This document shows, piece by piece, positions 7,960 through 16,882 of a stretch of 64,000 nucleotides of DNA (position 1 is the stretch's first letter; each line of letters starts with the position of its first letter). The stretch covers positions 1,174,971 to 1,238,970 of the forward strand of contig NZ_QCXX01000001.1 in the NCBI RefSeq assembly GCF_003071065.1. Direction: 5' to 3'. A program made the translations under genes and the position numbers. Origin of the DNA: Sphingobacterium athyrii (GTDB lineage Bacteria; Bacteroidota; Bacteroidia; Sphingobacteriales; Sphingobacteriaceae). The notes beneath the pieces are model-generated. The model ran no database searches. It had not been told where the DNA came from and saw nothing but the letters and a program-made list of their open reading frames with translations.

Positions 7960-9696
7960 CTATAAAACTTCAATAAGATCTTTATACTTCATGGTTTTGT
8001 CGTGCATCGTCATGATAACTTCGTTTTTTCCTCTGGATGCAAATGCCGGTACGATAAATCGAAGTTCTTCAGAACTTCGAAAGACGCTGGTCGCATATGC
8101 TCCACCTAAGGTCACATTTATTTGGCTGAGCCCCCGACCTTTAATCGTGACGACATCACCGGGATACCCTTTTAACGGAGTAATACTAGTGACCTCAAAA
8201 TTGTGAATATATAGCTGCTGTTTTTTTGGTGAATAATAGTTCTCATTATAATTGTAATTTACACTATAACCGATCTGAATTTCTGTACTGCCAATAATAT
8301 AACCTGGCAAGGCAAATTGTATTTTACCGTCTTGAGCAACAGGATATTCGTAAATTCCATTTCCAGTAACCGAATAAGTCTGGCCATCGATGAAATTGCC
8401 TGTAATCGTAAATGGCTCACCAACAAATTTTGTCAAATCTGCAGGTGTATTCCACTTCAAGGTCCTAACCTCCACACGCTCTGTAGAACTGACTGAATAA
8501 TAAGGGCTGCTGTATCCAAAAGTGTAAACGCCATCTGGAACATCGCGTACAGTAAAGGTCTCGATACTCCCGGTACTGCTATCAAAAAAATGAGCGATGC
8601 TATGTTTACCTAGATAATAACTAGCTTTTTCTGGATTCATTAGATAGGTATACATATCAATCCCATCGACCTTCATTAAGGAAGGAGAATGGATCACCTT
8701 TTTTGTAAAATGGATATTGCTGCCAAGTGGTCTGATCAATTCAATGGAATCTTTGAAAATAACGGAATCCTTCCCATTATGGTAGCCCAATTGAAATTTA
8801 CCTCCTTTTAGGCTTTCAATTTCATACAGATTGACCTGGTGATAGCATTCAACTTTTTTTCCATTGATCAGCATATAAAATGGCGCCGACATAGGCATTC
8901 CATCCCATTTTATTGCGTTCCCCCTGATGGGTATAGGCTCGTTTAGATAAAATTTAGTTTTTACGGGTGGATTGGCTACACCTAAAACTTCAATGTTAGC
9001 TATTGTCCTATTGCTGGCATAACCCGATTGATCTTTAACACGTAAAAAAACAGATACCTTATTTCCATGATAGAAGTTATCAGATTTTGGGAAAATAAAA
9101 CTAAGGCTTTTTCGATCACTGCCGACTTGATAGGGTATGACATGCTCACGCTGATATTGGCTCTGATAATATAACTTTATATTTTCGGAGAGGAACTGAA
9201 AATCACCAGTAATGGTTACTTTATTGTTATTAGGCACAAGCTTATCTTCCAAAAGATTGATCTTAATTCCATCCACTTCAAACGTATTGGGCTCGCCACG
9301 ATAGAAACCATTCTTTGTTTTTACATACAAAGTATACCGATAACGATCTCCCAACTCAAAATTACTGTTGTGCCGGTATTTCAATGTGACATTCCCCACT
9401 GTAGCTTTTTTTCCCAAGCTGACAACAATTTCCTTCTCGCCGTTTGTGGTGGTTATCTTTTGGATTAAGAATCCGTAATCCTCCACAGGTATCCCATTTA
9501 ATCGAGCTATATGTCCATTTAAGGTAACCGTTTTATCTTCCAAATCACTGAATGTAGTGGTTTCCAGTTGAACGGGACTGTAATCGACAGGCTCAATGAC
9601 TTCTTTCTTTTTGCACCCCACTAAAATGCTTAAACTGCTTATAAATAGCCAAAGCAAAAAAAATGCAACTATATGTATAGATCTGGTCTTTTTCAT
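7960..9696 (-). CDS. IPT/TIG-domain surface lipoprotein
   Basis: A 578-aa lipoprotein: signal up to lipobox LVGC followed by KKKEVIE. Predicted to be almost entirely beta. An FN3-like domain occupies about residues 35-145, followed by several Ig/TIG-like modules. The clearest is the C-terminal IPT/TIG (VTSITPLKGYPGDVVTIKGRG at about 500-520, ending in IVPAFASRGKNEVIMTM). Its central modules are similar in sequence to those of the neighbour at 9713-11452 (paired phrases such as ENIKLYYQSQ/ENYALYYSYL), so the two are paralogues. It lies 16 bases downstream of that gene. Function is probably extracellular binding or scaffolding. Confidence 0.75.
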   Translation of the reverse strand: MKKTRSIHIVAFFLLWLFISSLSILVGCKKKEVIEPVDYSPVQLETTTFSDLEDKTVTLNGHIARLNGIPVEDYGFLIQKITTTNGEKEIVVSLGKKATVGNVTLKYRHNSNFELGDRYRYTLYVKTKNGFYRGEPNTFEVDGIKINLLEDKLVPNNNKVTITGDFQFLSENIKLYYQSQYQREHVIPYQVGSDRKSLSFIFPKSDNFYHGNKVSVFLRVKDQSGYASNRTIANIEVLGVANPPVKTKFYLNEPIPIRGNAIKWDGMPMSAPFYMLINGKKVECYHQVNLYEIESLKGGKFQLGYHNGKDSVIFKDSIELIRPLGSNIHFTKKVIHSPSLMKVDGIDMYTYLMNPEKASYYLGKHSIAHFFDSSTGSIETFTVRDVPDGVYTFGYSSPYYSVSSTERVEVRTLKWNTPADLTKFVGEPFTITGNFIDGQTYSVTGNGIYEYPVAQDGKIQFALPGYIIGSTEIQIGYSVNYNYNENYYSPKKQQLYIHNFEVTSITPLKGYPGDVVTIKGRGLSQINVTLGGAYATSVFRSSEELRFIVPAFASRGKNEVIMTMHDKTMKYKDLIEVL

Positions 9697-9712
9697 AACT
9701 TATTTTATGCGA

Positions 9713-11452
9713 TTAAAGTATTTCAAGGTAATCACTAGCGAAAACGACGTTTTCAATGACATAATTAAAAAATCTGGCGTTCACACGGTATTTACCTTTT
9801 GGTAGATCATCCGGTACTTTAAACTGTATTTTATCGTTTTGGGATAGCGTATGTTGAATCTCCCTATCAGCTATTCGCACTTTGTATCCGTTCAATCCAT
9901 GTCCCTCAATCGTAATCAGGGTTCCTGCTGTAGCACGTAATGGAGAGATCGAATTGATTACAGTAGCCTTGACTTGCAAAGGAATAGCATTGGAATAGTA
10001 ATTTTTCTGTTGTCCCATCTCGCTGAAATATGTCACCTGAGCTTGGTAATTTCCGGCTTTGGTAGCCGGTACTTCAAACATGATCTCACCCGACGTATTA
10101 CAGGTTGAAAAATAGCTTTCTTGAGCCGGATCGATACGCAACCCATAAGACCGCCCTTGTATAAATGTACCTTTTAACCTTATTTTATCTCCAGCATAAC
10201 ATTCCCTATGACTGCTTGAACTGATATGTACGCTCTTTACTTTAATTTTATTGTTGCTTATATAGCTGAAGAAACTATTCTTCATTTCCAAGGGGTATTC
10301 ACCGTCTGGAATATCGTCTATGGCTAACTCCCCCTTTTTTAATGTATTATCCCGAAGTAAATAGTAGGCTTTCTTATTTCCAACAGTAGCATAACCATAA
10401 AAATCAAATCGACCAGGATCTGGACCTACTACTTCAAAATTAGTCCCCGGATGAACATACTCTGGGATCATCTTGAACTCATCGGGATCAGCTTCGTTAA
10501 GCTGCAAAGGCTGTGGAAAGGTGATCGTGTCGCGACCATTCGTGTACCCTATCGGAAAAGTCTTACCTTTCTGACTTTTAACAAAGTCATAAAGTCTCAG
10601 GTAATTGGAGTGCTTCAAAAAAACATTACCGACGAAAACTTGCAGCCTGGCATTGTCATTATATTCTCTTACAGATGAGGGTAACTGAAGATTTTCGTCA
10701 ACATAGTATGTATAGATCGCAGGGGGAACTAATGTCGCCAGAATAAAACCTTGAGCGACAATAGCGCTTAATTGTCCGCCATTTTTGTCTTTGCCAATGA
10801 ATCTAAAGGTCGCATTATTGCCCTGCTCTATTCCTTCTGGGACTTTGAAACGAATACTTTTGCCTGAATTGACAACTTCAAAGGGCACTTTCTGATCTTC
10901 GGATGGTAGGTAAGAGTAGTATAAGGCGTAATTCTCTGCGACATTGACAAACTCGCCTTCAACAGTGATGATCTCCCCTACAGCTACTGTAAGATCTTCT
11001 TGAGGCTTTACCTTAAGGCTACTTACCAAAAACCTAGCTGGTTGACTGTAATAAATTCCTTGATCCGTCCGGACAAAGTACCTATAACTATAGTAAACAC
11101 CTTCTTCGTAATGCTCAGGATCGGGCACTTTAAAGGTTATACGACCGGATGTTAAACTTGTGGTAATGGCATATTCCTTTTTTACATAATTCTCTCCAGT
11201 ATATTTTTCAATTAAAAAGCCATGCGATTGAACAACGTCACTATTGTTCAAATACCTGATTTCAGCCGCTAGGATCAGATTATTGCCCGCATTACTCTCT
11301 GGTGCCAAAAGGACCACATCTGTCGGATTTTTGTCGGGGGGTACTACAATTTCTTCCTTTACACAGGAAACGGTTAGGAATATAAGAATACTACATAGAA
11401 AAGCTATAGTCTGCCTCCCCGTAATTTGTTTAATTACATAATTACATTTCAT
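9713..11452 (-). CDS. IPT/TIG-domain surface lipoprotein, paralogue of the neighbour
   Basis: I chose the ATG at 11450-11452 because it puts MKCNYVIKQITGRQ directly before a hydrophobic signal ending in lipobox TVSC; an in-frame start 10 codons upstream adds nothing signal-like. Mature start VKEEIVVPPDKNP. The protein (579 aa) is made of FN3-like and TIG-like beta modules, ending in a typical IPT/TIG (INSISPLRATAGTLITIEGHG). It precedes its paralogue at 7960-9696 on the same strand. There is no SusC, SusD or enzyme gene beside the pair. Surface exposure is inferred from the lipobox and the acidic residues after it. Confidence 0.75.
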   Translation of the reverse strand: MKCNYVIKQITGRQTIAFLCSILIFLTVSCVKEEIVVPPDKNPTDVVLLAPESNAGNNLILAAEIRYLNNSDVVQSHGFLIEKYTGENYVKKEYAITTSLTSGRITFKVPDPEHYEEGVYYSYRYFVRTDQGIYYSQPARFLVSSLKVKPQEDLTVAVGEIITVEGEFVNVAENYALYYSYLPSEDQKVPFEVVNSGKSIRFKVPEGIEQGNNATFRFIGKDKNGGQLSAIVAQGFILATLVPPAIYTYYVDENLQLPSSVREYNDNARLQVFVGNVFLKHSNYLRLYDFVKSQKGKTFPIGYTNGRDTITFPQPLQLNEADPDEFKMIPEYVHPGTNFEVVGPDPGRFDFYGYATVGNKKAYYLLRDNTLKKGELAIDDIPDGEYPLEMKNSFFSYISNNKIKVKSVHISSSSHRECYAGDKIRLKGTFIQGRSYGLRIDPAQESYFSTCNTSGEIMFEVPATKAGNYQAQVTYFSEMGQQKNYYSNAIPLQVKATVINSISPLRATAGTLITIEGHGLNGYKVRIADREIQHTLSQNDKIQFKVPDDLPKGKYRVNARFFNYVIENVVFASDYLEIL

Positions 11453-11742
11453 TAGATCAAATAGGCTAAATATCGTCAGCAAATTACCAACAATTCTACG
11501 ATATAAAAAAATTAATTAACTTAAATAATTAATATTTACTACAGGCCCTTCTATTTTCAAACAATGCTGGATATCTCGATAATGAAGTCTCGGAGTTTAG
11601 GACATCCCCCAACAACCTTGGAAGAGTAAAAACAGTGTAGCAAATAATTAGAAAATCAGTATAATAAAGCATAATCAATAGTAATTCTTAAAGTAGATGA
11701 ACTAAATTTGAATTTTAAATTGCGAAGCATGCCAAAAAGTGA

Positions 11743-12069
11743 TTCTATTTTATTGAACAGAATGGATTCCAGCAGCAGTATTGCTGTGGGAGCCCCTCAG
11801 AATATGCCGAAAAGTTAAATATCTCGGTAGCACACCTGAACGATGTTGTTAAAAAGGTGACCGGCTTATCCGCATCAGCACTGATCCAGAAGGAAATACT
11901 GAGCGAAGCACAGCGCCTACTCTATTATTCGCAATTGAGCGTTAAAGAAATTTCGGACCAGCTAGGCTATAAAGATACAAAGTACTTCATCAGGCTTTTC
12001 ACAAAAAAAGCTGGCCGGTCACCGGGTGATTACAGGAAGACACTACGTTCAAATCCGGAGCAGGATTAG
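11743..12069 (+). pseudogene. C-terminal remnant of an AraC-family regulator
   Basis: An open frame from 11743 to the TAG at 12067-12069 encodes the two helix-turn-helix units of AraC regulators: YAEKLNISVAHLNDVVKKVTG for the first and VKEISDQLGYKDTKYFIRLFTKKAG for the second. The usual N-terminal sensor domain of about 180 residues is absent; the frame is closed by a TGA at 11740-11742. An internal ATG at 11857 would give 70 residues containing only the second unit. I read it as a decayed gene. It sits upstream of the SnoaL-like gene it may once have controlled. Confidence 0.65.
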
Positions 12070-12165
12070 ACAAACCATCCTATTAAACTTAATTACTATT
12101 CCATTTTTTGTCCACCTTTTACCTTTGTTTGTCAGTTTTCCTGCATTTATTTTTTGATCAATTTT

Positions 12166-12194
12166 GTACTATAGTTAACTGTACAGTATAGTAC
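12166..12194. promoter_or_regulatory. Operator-like palindrome upstream of SnoaL/SDR pair
   Basis: GTACTATA (12166-12173) and TATAGTAC (12187-12194) are perfect 8-base inverted arms. Between them lies the perfect 10-base palindrome ACTGTACAGT (12179-12188). The element ends 27 bases before the start at 12222, a good place for a repressor or activator site. A TACCTTTG that resembles a Bacteroidota -7 box lies upstream at 12120-12127 but without a clear -33 partner. Confidence 0.5.
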
Positions 12195-12221
12195 ATTTTT
12201 TAATATAAATTCTTAGGTCTT

Positions 12222-12647
12222 ATGGAAGGTCATAATTTAATAGAAGGTCCAACTTATAAATTATCAACCACCCCTGAAGGTATTGTTGATTCTCTTTTGG
12301 ATCATTTTAATTCCAGGAATATTGAAACTATGCTCGGCTTCTATGAGGATGATGCCGTCATTATCAGTATCAGTGGAGAACCCAGACGTGGAAAAAAAGA
12401 GATCGCCCGTGAGCTACAGCAGTCATTCGGATTCGGCCTGCCAATAAAAATTACTGATAGGAAGATCTATTCTACCGATAATCTGGCCTCATTGGTATTG
12501 GAGTGGAAAATCGCTGGGACAGGCAATAACGGCGAAAAAGTAAATATTACTGGAACTTCGAGCGATTACGCAAAGAAAGGACCTGACGGATATTGGAGAT
12601 GCTGGTTTGGAAATCCATTCGGTGTACAGGTAAGCAGCTTATTTTAA
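12222..12647 (+). CDS. SnoaL/NTF2-like protein
   Basis: A 141-aa cytoplasmic protein with the SnoaL-like cone fold pattern: an N-terminal helix (IVDSLLDHFNSRNIETMLGFY, about residues 21-41), then a strand with EDDAVIISISGE, and a C-terminal YWRCWFGNPFG strand. Such proteins can be small isomerases/hydrolases or ligand binders. No catalytic pair is obvious enough to name. It is 28 bases upstream of an NAD(P)-binding oxidoreductase and is probably co-transcribed with it from the palindrome-bearing promoter region. Confidence 0.75.
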   Translation: MEGHNLIEGPTYKLSTTPEGIVDSLLDHFNSRNIETMLGFYEDDAVIISISGEPRRGKKEIARELQQSFGFGLPIKITDRKIYSTDNLASLVLEWKIAGTGNNGEKVNITGTSSDYAKKGPDGYWRCWFGNPFGVQVSSLF

Positions 12648-12675
12648 TCAATTTTACAATTTACATAATTCACAA

Positions 12676-13455
12676 ATGAAAATCTTAGTAATCGGTGGTA
12701 CAGGTCTTACTGGAAGGCTGGTCACAAAAAAACTGGCAAACCTTGGTCATCAGGTGGTCATTGGCTCGCCTTCACATGGAGTAGATATCATAACAGGAGC
12801 AGGTCTTTCCCAAGCATTGGAAAACACTGAAGTGGTTATAGATCTATCCAACTCTTCCTCTCCTGAAGAAGAAAATGCAATCCATTTTTTTCAGAACGCA
12901 GGAAAGAATCTGGTGCAAGCAGAGCTGGCTGCAAACATCAGACATCACCTAGTTCTTTCCATTGTCGGAACGGACGATGCACTACAGATCGGATATCTTC
13001 GCGCAAAGAAATATCAAGAAGATAATATCAAGAACTCAGGAATCCCATATACTATAATTCGTTCAACACAGTTTCACGAGCATACCGATGCGATAATCGC
13101 AGTACAGGGAAATGAGGAGGAAGTATTTGTTTCCAAGATCGACTATCAGCCCATTGCGCTGGAAGATGTAACAGATTACATTGTACAGTTTGCACTCGAA
13201 GAGCCCAAAAATGGCACTGTCGAGATTGCGGGGCCTACCCGGGCAAATATGGATGATTTTGTTGCAAAATATATCGAGATAATCGGAAAGCCTATAAAGG
13301 TTGTTTCTGACGAAGAGAGCAAATATATGCATCTTGTTGTCCCTAGATCACTGCTTGTTCCTGCTGGACAATATAATGCGGGAAAGACTCATTTTGAGGA
13401 TTGGGCTTTGGTTAAGGTAAATGAAGTTCCCCTGAATATGCATGATCATCATTAA
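12676..13455 (+). CDS. NmrA-like atypical SDR, NAD(P)-binding
   Basis: A 259-aa protein starting MKILVIGGTGLTGRLVTKKL, with the GxxGxxG dinucleotide-binding motif at residues 7-13. It has no YxxxK pair and carries the IIRSTQFHEH stretch common to NmrA-like/atypical SDRs, which act as NAD(P)-binding redox sensors or quinone/isoflavone-type reductases. The C-terminus (ALVKVNEVPLNMHDHH) is His-rich. Its 3' end overlaps the convergent AraC gene by 4 bases. Substrate unknown. Confidence 0.8.
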   Translation: MKILVIGGTGLTGRLVTKKLANLGHQVVIGSPSHGVDIITGAGLSQALENTEVVIDLSNSSSPEEENAIHFFQNAGKNLVQAELAANIRHHLVLSIVGTDDALQIGYLRAKKYQEDNIKNSGIPYTIIRSTQFHEHTDAIIAVQGNEEEVFVSKIDYQPIALEDVTDYIVQFALEEPKNGTVEIAGPTRANMDDFVAKYIEIIGKPIKVVSDEESKYMHLVVPRSLLVPAGQYNAGKTHFEDWALVKVNEVPLNMHDHH

Positions 13456-14255
13456 ATGCCGTTTGAAATTTGTTTTGCTACTTCATTTGGAGTTTTCCCG
13501 AACTCCTTCTTGAACGCAAATGAAAAATGCGACAGATCTTCGAAGCCTACCTCTAGGTACACTTCACTCGGCTTCCGGGATTGCTCAGCAAGCTGAAAAT
13601 AGGCCTCCTGTAACCTTTTCTTCTTGAGCCAGATGCCGGGAGTGGTTCCAAAAGCTCTTTGAAAATCCCGCTTGAACGTTGATAAGCTTCTTCCCGTGAA
13701 AAATGCAAATTTCTCCAGACTGATGTTGAATCTGAAATTTTTGTTCATATATTCCTTTAAGTTGATTCTAAATGGCAAAGAGAAACTGAACAAAATATCG
13801 ACTAGGTCAGGATCAGATTTCAATAAAATCAGGAGTAGTTCTTCTCTTTTAATATCAGCAAAATCCGCACTGATCTCAAGGTCTCCGGTGTAATAGGGTT
13901 CGAGCGATGTAATAAAATTCTTTATAAGCTTATTTTCTGGTATAAATATGTATGAATCTCCAATGACAGAGGGTTTTGCTTCATAAGCATGCCGTTCAAG
14001 GAACCTTTTCAGAAATGCTTCATCCAGGGTGATGATAATTTTTTCAAAGGCATCATTGTCCTTATATTTCGTATAACGTACCAAATGATTTTTCCGGGCG
14101 ATACAATAATCGCCCGGTGTTATTGTGTAGCTTTTCTCGCCGTCATAAGCCTTCATGCTTCCTTTCAATAAGTATAGGAAATAATTTTCCGCTATGAAAT
14201 TTTCGGGTGAAATCTCCGGACCGAGGTGACAGGATTGGATATTGTTAACTTTCAT
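13452..14255 (-). CDS. AraC-family transcriptional regulator
   Basis: 267 aa. The N-terminal half is a cupin-like sensor (YFLYLLKGSMKAYDGEKSYTITPGDYCI). The C-terminal 100 residues are the double helix-turn-helix (ISLEKFAFFTGRSLSTFKRDFQRAFG and PSEVYLEVGFEDLSHFSFAFKKEFG). It is likely an activator or repressor of the adjoining oxidoreductase genes: an SDR gene starts 28 bases beyond its 5' side on the same strand, and the SnoaL/NmrA pair converges on it. The ligand cannot be told from sequence. Confidence 0.85.
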   Translation of the reverse strand: MKVNNIQSCHLGPEISPENFIAENYFLYLLKGSMKAYDGEKSYTITPGDYCIARKNHLVRYTKYKDNDAFEKIIITLDEAFLKRFLERHAYEAKPSVIGDSYIFIPENKLIKNFITSLEPYYTGDLEISADFADIKREELLLILLKSDPDLVDILFSFSLPFRINLKEYMNKNFRFNISLEKFAFFTGRSLSTFKRDFQRAFGTTPGIWLKKKRLQEAYFQLAEQSRKPSEVYLEVGFEDLSHFSFAFKKEFGKTPNEVAKQISNGI

Positions 14256-14282
14256 GCTTTACCAAATATACTAAGCCACAGA

Positions 14283-15257
14283 TTAATTCTGGACATTACT
14301 GAGTTTAAAGCTGTCCACGCTTGCAAGAATTGCTTCTTCTTTTGGGCGGGGATGCCAACCCAGTGCTACCGTTGCTTTTTTGTTTGACATCACTGTATAC
14401 TGATCTGTCGGAGTTGGCTGCATGGGGGCTATGTTTCCGGACAGCTGCGGTCGCTCCTTTCTGATCAGCTCAGCCACATCATAAAAACTCATCGCACCTG
14501 TCGATGTCGCAAGGAATCGCTCACCGGCAGCATCGGGGTGCAACATGGCCTTAATGTGGATATCGGCAACATCGCGTACATCCACCACTCCGAAGGTAAA
14601 CGGTGCATTTTCCTTGATGGATCCCTCAACAATTCCTCTAACGACAGTATCCAGGGAGGCTGAAGAAATTCCACCCAAGATGGGGCCAAATATTCCGACT
14701 GGATTAATGACCGTCAATTCCATGTCAGAAGCATGATTCTTTATAAATTCCCATGCGGCCTTTTCCGCTATTGTTTTTGATTTTATGTAAGGCTGTATAA
14801 GTGCATTTTCATCCGTCCAGTCAAGTTCCGTAAAAACATGATTTTTGGGATCAATGCTATAACCAATAGCCGCAAAAGAGGATGTAAGCACGACACGTTT
14901 AACCCCCGCCTTTTTCGCAGCTTTCAACGCGCGTAAAGTACCTTCCCTTGCGGGGATGATAAGTTCATTCTCATCTTTGGGCTGCTCCGCCACAAATGGC
15001 GATGCTACATGTAGGACGTAATCACAGCCTTTCGTGGCTTCATCCCAACCGTTATCCGATAGCAGATCGGCCTGATAAAATGAGACCTGATCAAAAGTAC
15101 TAATCCCACCTTCGCTCAGGGCATCCAAGATTTCGTTCTTACGTGAAAGCGTTCGCAGCGTGGTTCTTACGTTAAATCCTCTCTTCAATAATGCAAGAAT
15201 CGTATTTACGCCTAAAAATCCGGTACCACCGGTTACTAAAACTGTCGTATTGTTCAT
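14283..15257 (-). CDS. Extended SDR, dihydroflavonol-4-reductase-like
   Basis: 324 aa. N-terminal Rossmann motif TGGTGFLG (residues 9-16). The catalytic region has SSFAAIGYS and YIKSKTIAEKAAWEF, giving the YxxxK pair near residues 156-160. An NPVGIFGP segment follows, as in NAD(P)-dependent reductases acting on aldehydes/ketones (the dihydroflavonol reductase/aldehyde reductase group). It lies 13 bases downstream of another SDR on the same strand, and the AraC gene follows. The natural substrate is unknown; a carbonyl detoxification role is plausible. Confidence 0.82.
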   Translation of the reverse strand: MNNTTVLVTGGTGFLGVNTILALLKRGFNVRTTLRTLSRKNEILDALSEGGISTFDQVSFYQADLLSDNGWDEATKGCDYVLHVASPFVAEQPKDENELIIPAREGTLRALKAAKKAGVKRVVLTSSFAAIGYSIDPKNHVFTELDWTDENALIQPYIKSKTIAEKAAWEFIKNHASDMELTVINPVGIFGPILGGISSASLDTVVRGIVEGSIKENAPFTFGVVDVRDVADIHIKAMLHPDAAGERFLATSTGAMSFYDVAELIRKERPQLSGNIAPMQPTPTDQYTVMSNKKATVALGWHPRPKEEAILASVDSFKLSNVQN

Positions 15258-15270
15258 TTTGGATTGGATA

Positions 15271-16182
15271 TTAAAATTTATAGGTTAACTGTGTGGCATT
15301 TTCAGCATAGACCCAGAGCTTATTTGCAAGAACTTCATCTTTCATGGCCGGGGTGCTGTGGGCTGACAGCGCGGGATATCCTGCATATTCTTTTTCTCCG
15401 TCCGGGCCGTAGAAATCCCCGCCCTTGACCGATGGATCAGTGGCTGCGAATAAGCTAGGAAGGGCTCCCTGCCAAGGTTCCATGACCTGGTCAAAGGAGG
15501 CAAACATCCCTTCTAGGTTCTCACCCGGAATATTCCGCTGTAGATCAGTTCGCGTAACGCCAGGATGTGCTGCCACTGAAATGGCTGAGATACCGGCATT
15601 TTTGAATCTTCTGTCCAGCTCGTAGCTAAACAGGATATCTGCCAGCTTGCTAATAGCATATTCACGCCATTCATCATAGTTTTTTTCAAGCCTGAGATTG
15701 TCAAAATCTATCGTATCCACTAAAGTAGCTGCGCCGCTGGAAAGTGTTACCACCCTGGAATGCGATGTTTTTTTTAGTAGTTCCAGCAAATGTCCTGTCA
15801 AGGCAAAATGACCGATATAGTTTACCCCGAATTGCAGCTCAAATCCGTCAGCTGTTTTGGAAGCTGGCGGAACCATCACCCCGGCGTTGTTTATAAGCAG
15901 ATCAAGGTTCGAGTGCTTTTGCATAAAGTTTTCTGCAAATTTTTTAACACTGCTTAGATTGCCAAGATCTAGCACTCCAAAGCCCAACTCACCTTTTTCC
16001 ACTGTCCCGGACCGGATTTTTTGAATGGCCATTTGAACCTTCTCAGGATCTCTTGCTGCTATGGTCACGCGCGCGCCCGCTTCATACAGTGCTTTTGCCG
16101 TTTCAAATCCTATACCGGTATTTGATCCGGTAACAATGGCTACTTTTCCTGATAGATCAGGGATATCAGTTGTTGTCCACAT
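15271..16182 (-). CDS. Classical SDR oxidoreductase, retinol-dehydrogenase-like
   Basis: 303 aa. TGSNTGIGFETAKAL is the nucleotide-binding motif (TGxxxGIG), LLINNAGVM the NNAG motif, VVTLSSGAA the catalytic Ser region and YAISKLADILF the YxxxK pair. The overall layout matches the WW-domain oxidoreductase/retinol dehydrogenase-like branch of SDRs. Probable first gene of a minus-strand operon: SDR, SDR, AraC. No signal peptide, so cytoplasmic. Confidence 0.85.
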   Translation of the reverse strand: MWTTTDIPDLSGKVAIVTGSNTGIGFETAKALYEAGARVTIAARDPEKVQMAIQKIRSGTVEKGELGFGVLDLGNLSSVKKFAENFMQKHSNLDLLINNAGVMVPPASKTADGFELQFGVNYIGHFALTGHLLELLKKTSHSRVVTLSSGAATLVDTIDFDNLRLEKNYDEWREYAISKLADILFSYELDRRFKNAGISAISVAAHPGVTRTDLQRNIPGENLEGMFASFDQVMEPWQGALPSLFAATDPSVKGGDFYGPDGEKEYAGYPALSAHSTPAMKDEVLANKLWVYAENATQLTYKF

Positions 16183-16317
16183 AATCCTATATTTTATTTC
16201 TGTACAAAATTCGGGGAATTGCTTTTAAGAAGTTTTGTTGTGGAGTTCAATTTAACTTTGTTGTGGGGGTCATGTTATTTCGCTGTTTTCGCCACGGCCG
16301 CATGATTTAGGATTTAG

Positions 16318-16356
16318 GGAGCTAATGAACGACTTCTTGTCCTTTTCATTAGCTCC
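16318..16356. terminator. Perfect 12-bp hairpin between minus-strand genes
   Basis: GGAGCTAATGAA (16318-16329) and TTCATTAGCTCC (16345-16356) pair perfectly with a 15-base loop, 17 bases past the stop of the AhpD-like gene. It lacks a strong T-tract, so termination efficiency is uncertain, but the position fits a 3' end. Confidence 0.55.
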
Positions 16357-16372
16357 GCTGTGTGGTACACAT

Positions 16373-16816
16373 TTAATCTTCTATTTCAAGATGGGTGCTC
16401 AAGGCGATCCTGTTCCAGCCATTGATGGTCACAATAAGCATAATGATCTGAGCGATCTGGTTTTCAGTGAAAAATTCTGATGCCTGGCGGTAGGTATCTT
16501 CACTCAGCCCGCTGTGGTGAATAAGCGTTATTTCTTCTGTCATGGCCAGTATGATCTGCTCCTGTTGCGTGAAGAATTTGGTTGCTTCTCTCCATGCACT
16601 TATCAGGAAGATACGTTCAGGGGTCTCACCATTTTTGATGGCATCTTTGGTATGCATGCTGATACAGTAAGCACAGTTGTTGATCTGTGACGCACGGATT
16701 TTGACTAGCTCTTTTAGCGTTTGTGAAATATCAATTTTTGAAAGATAACCTTCTAATCCTAACATCGCTTTGAATGCCTGTGGTTCTACCGTGCTGATGT
16801 TGATTCGTTTTTCCAT
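16373..16816 (-). CDS. AhpD-like/carboxymuconolactone decarboxylase family protein
   Basis: 147 aa. The core contains INNCAYCISMHTKDA, the CxxC...H redox motif of AhpD-like alkylhydroperoxidases (near residues 47-61). The helical layout and length match the single-domain family. These proteins reduce peroxides or oxidised partners through the Cys pair. It is 66 bases downstream of the Crp-like regulator start region on the same strand, which suggests that regulator controls it. Confidence 0.85.
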   Translation of the reverse strand: MEKRINISTVEPQAFKAMLGLEGYLSKIDISQTLKELVKIRASQINNCAYCISMHTKDAIKNGETPERIFLISAWREATKFFTQQEQIILAMTEEITLIHHSGLSEDTYRQASEFFTENQIAQIIMLIVTINGWNRIALSTHLEIED

Positions 16817-16882
16817 TTTTCTTTTGTTTTAATTTGATACTACAAAATTGGAAAATTGAAATCGGGAAAAACTTAAACGGGT

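Noticed and set aside
12120..12127. TACCTTTG as -7 promoter element for the SnoaL-like gene
   Set aside because: It fits TAnnTTTG, but no TTG lies 19-21 bases upstream and it is nearly 100 bases from the start, so I did not call a promoter.
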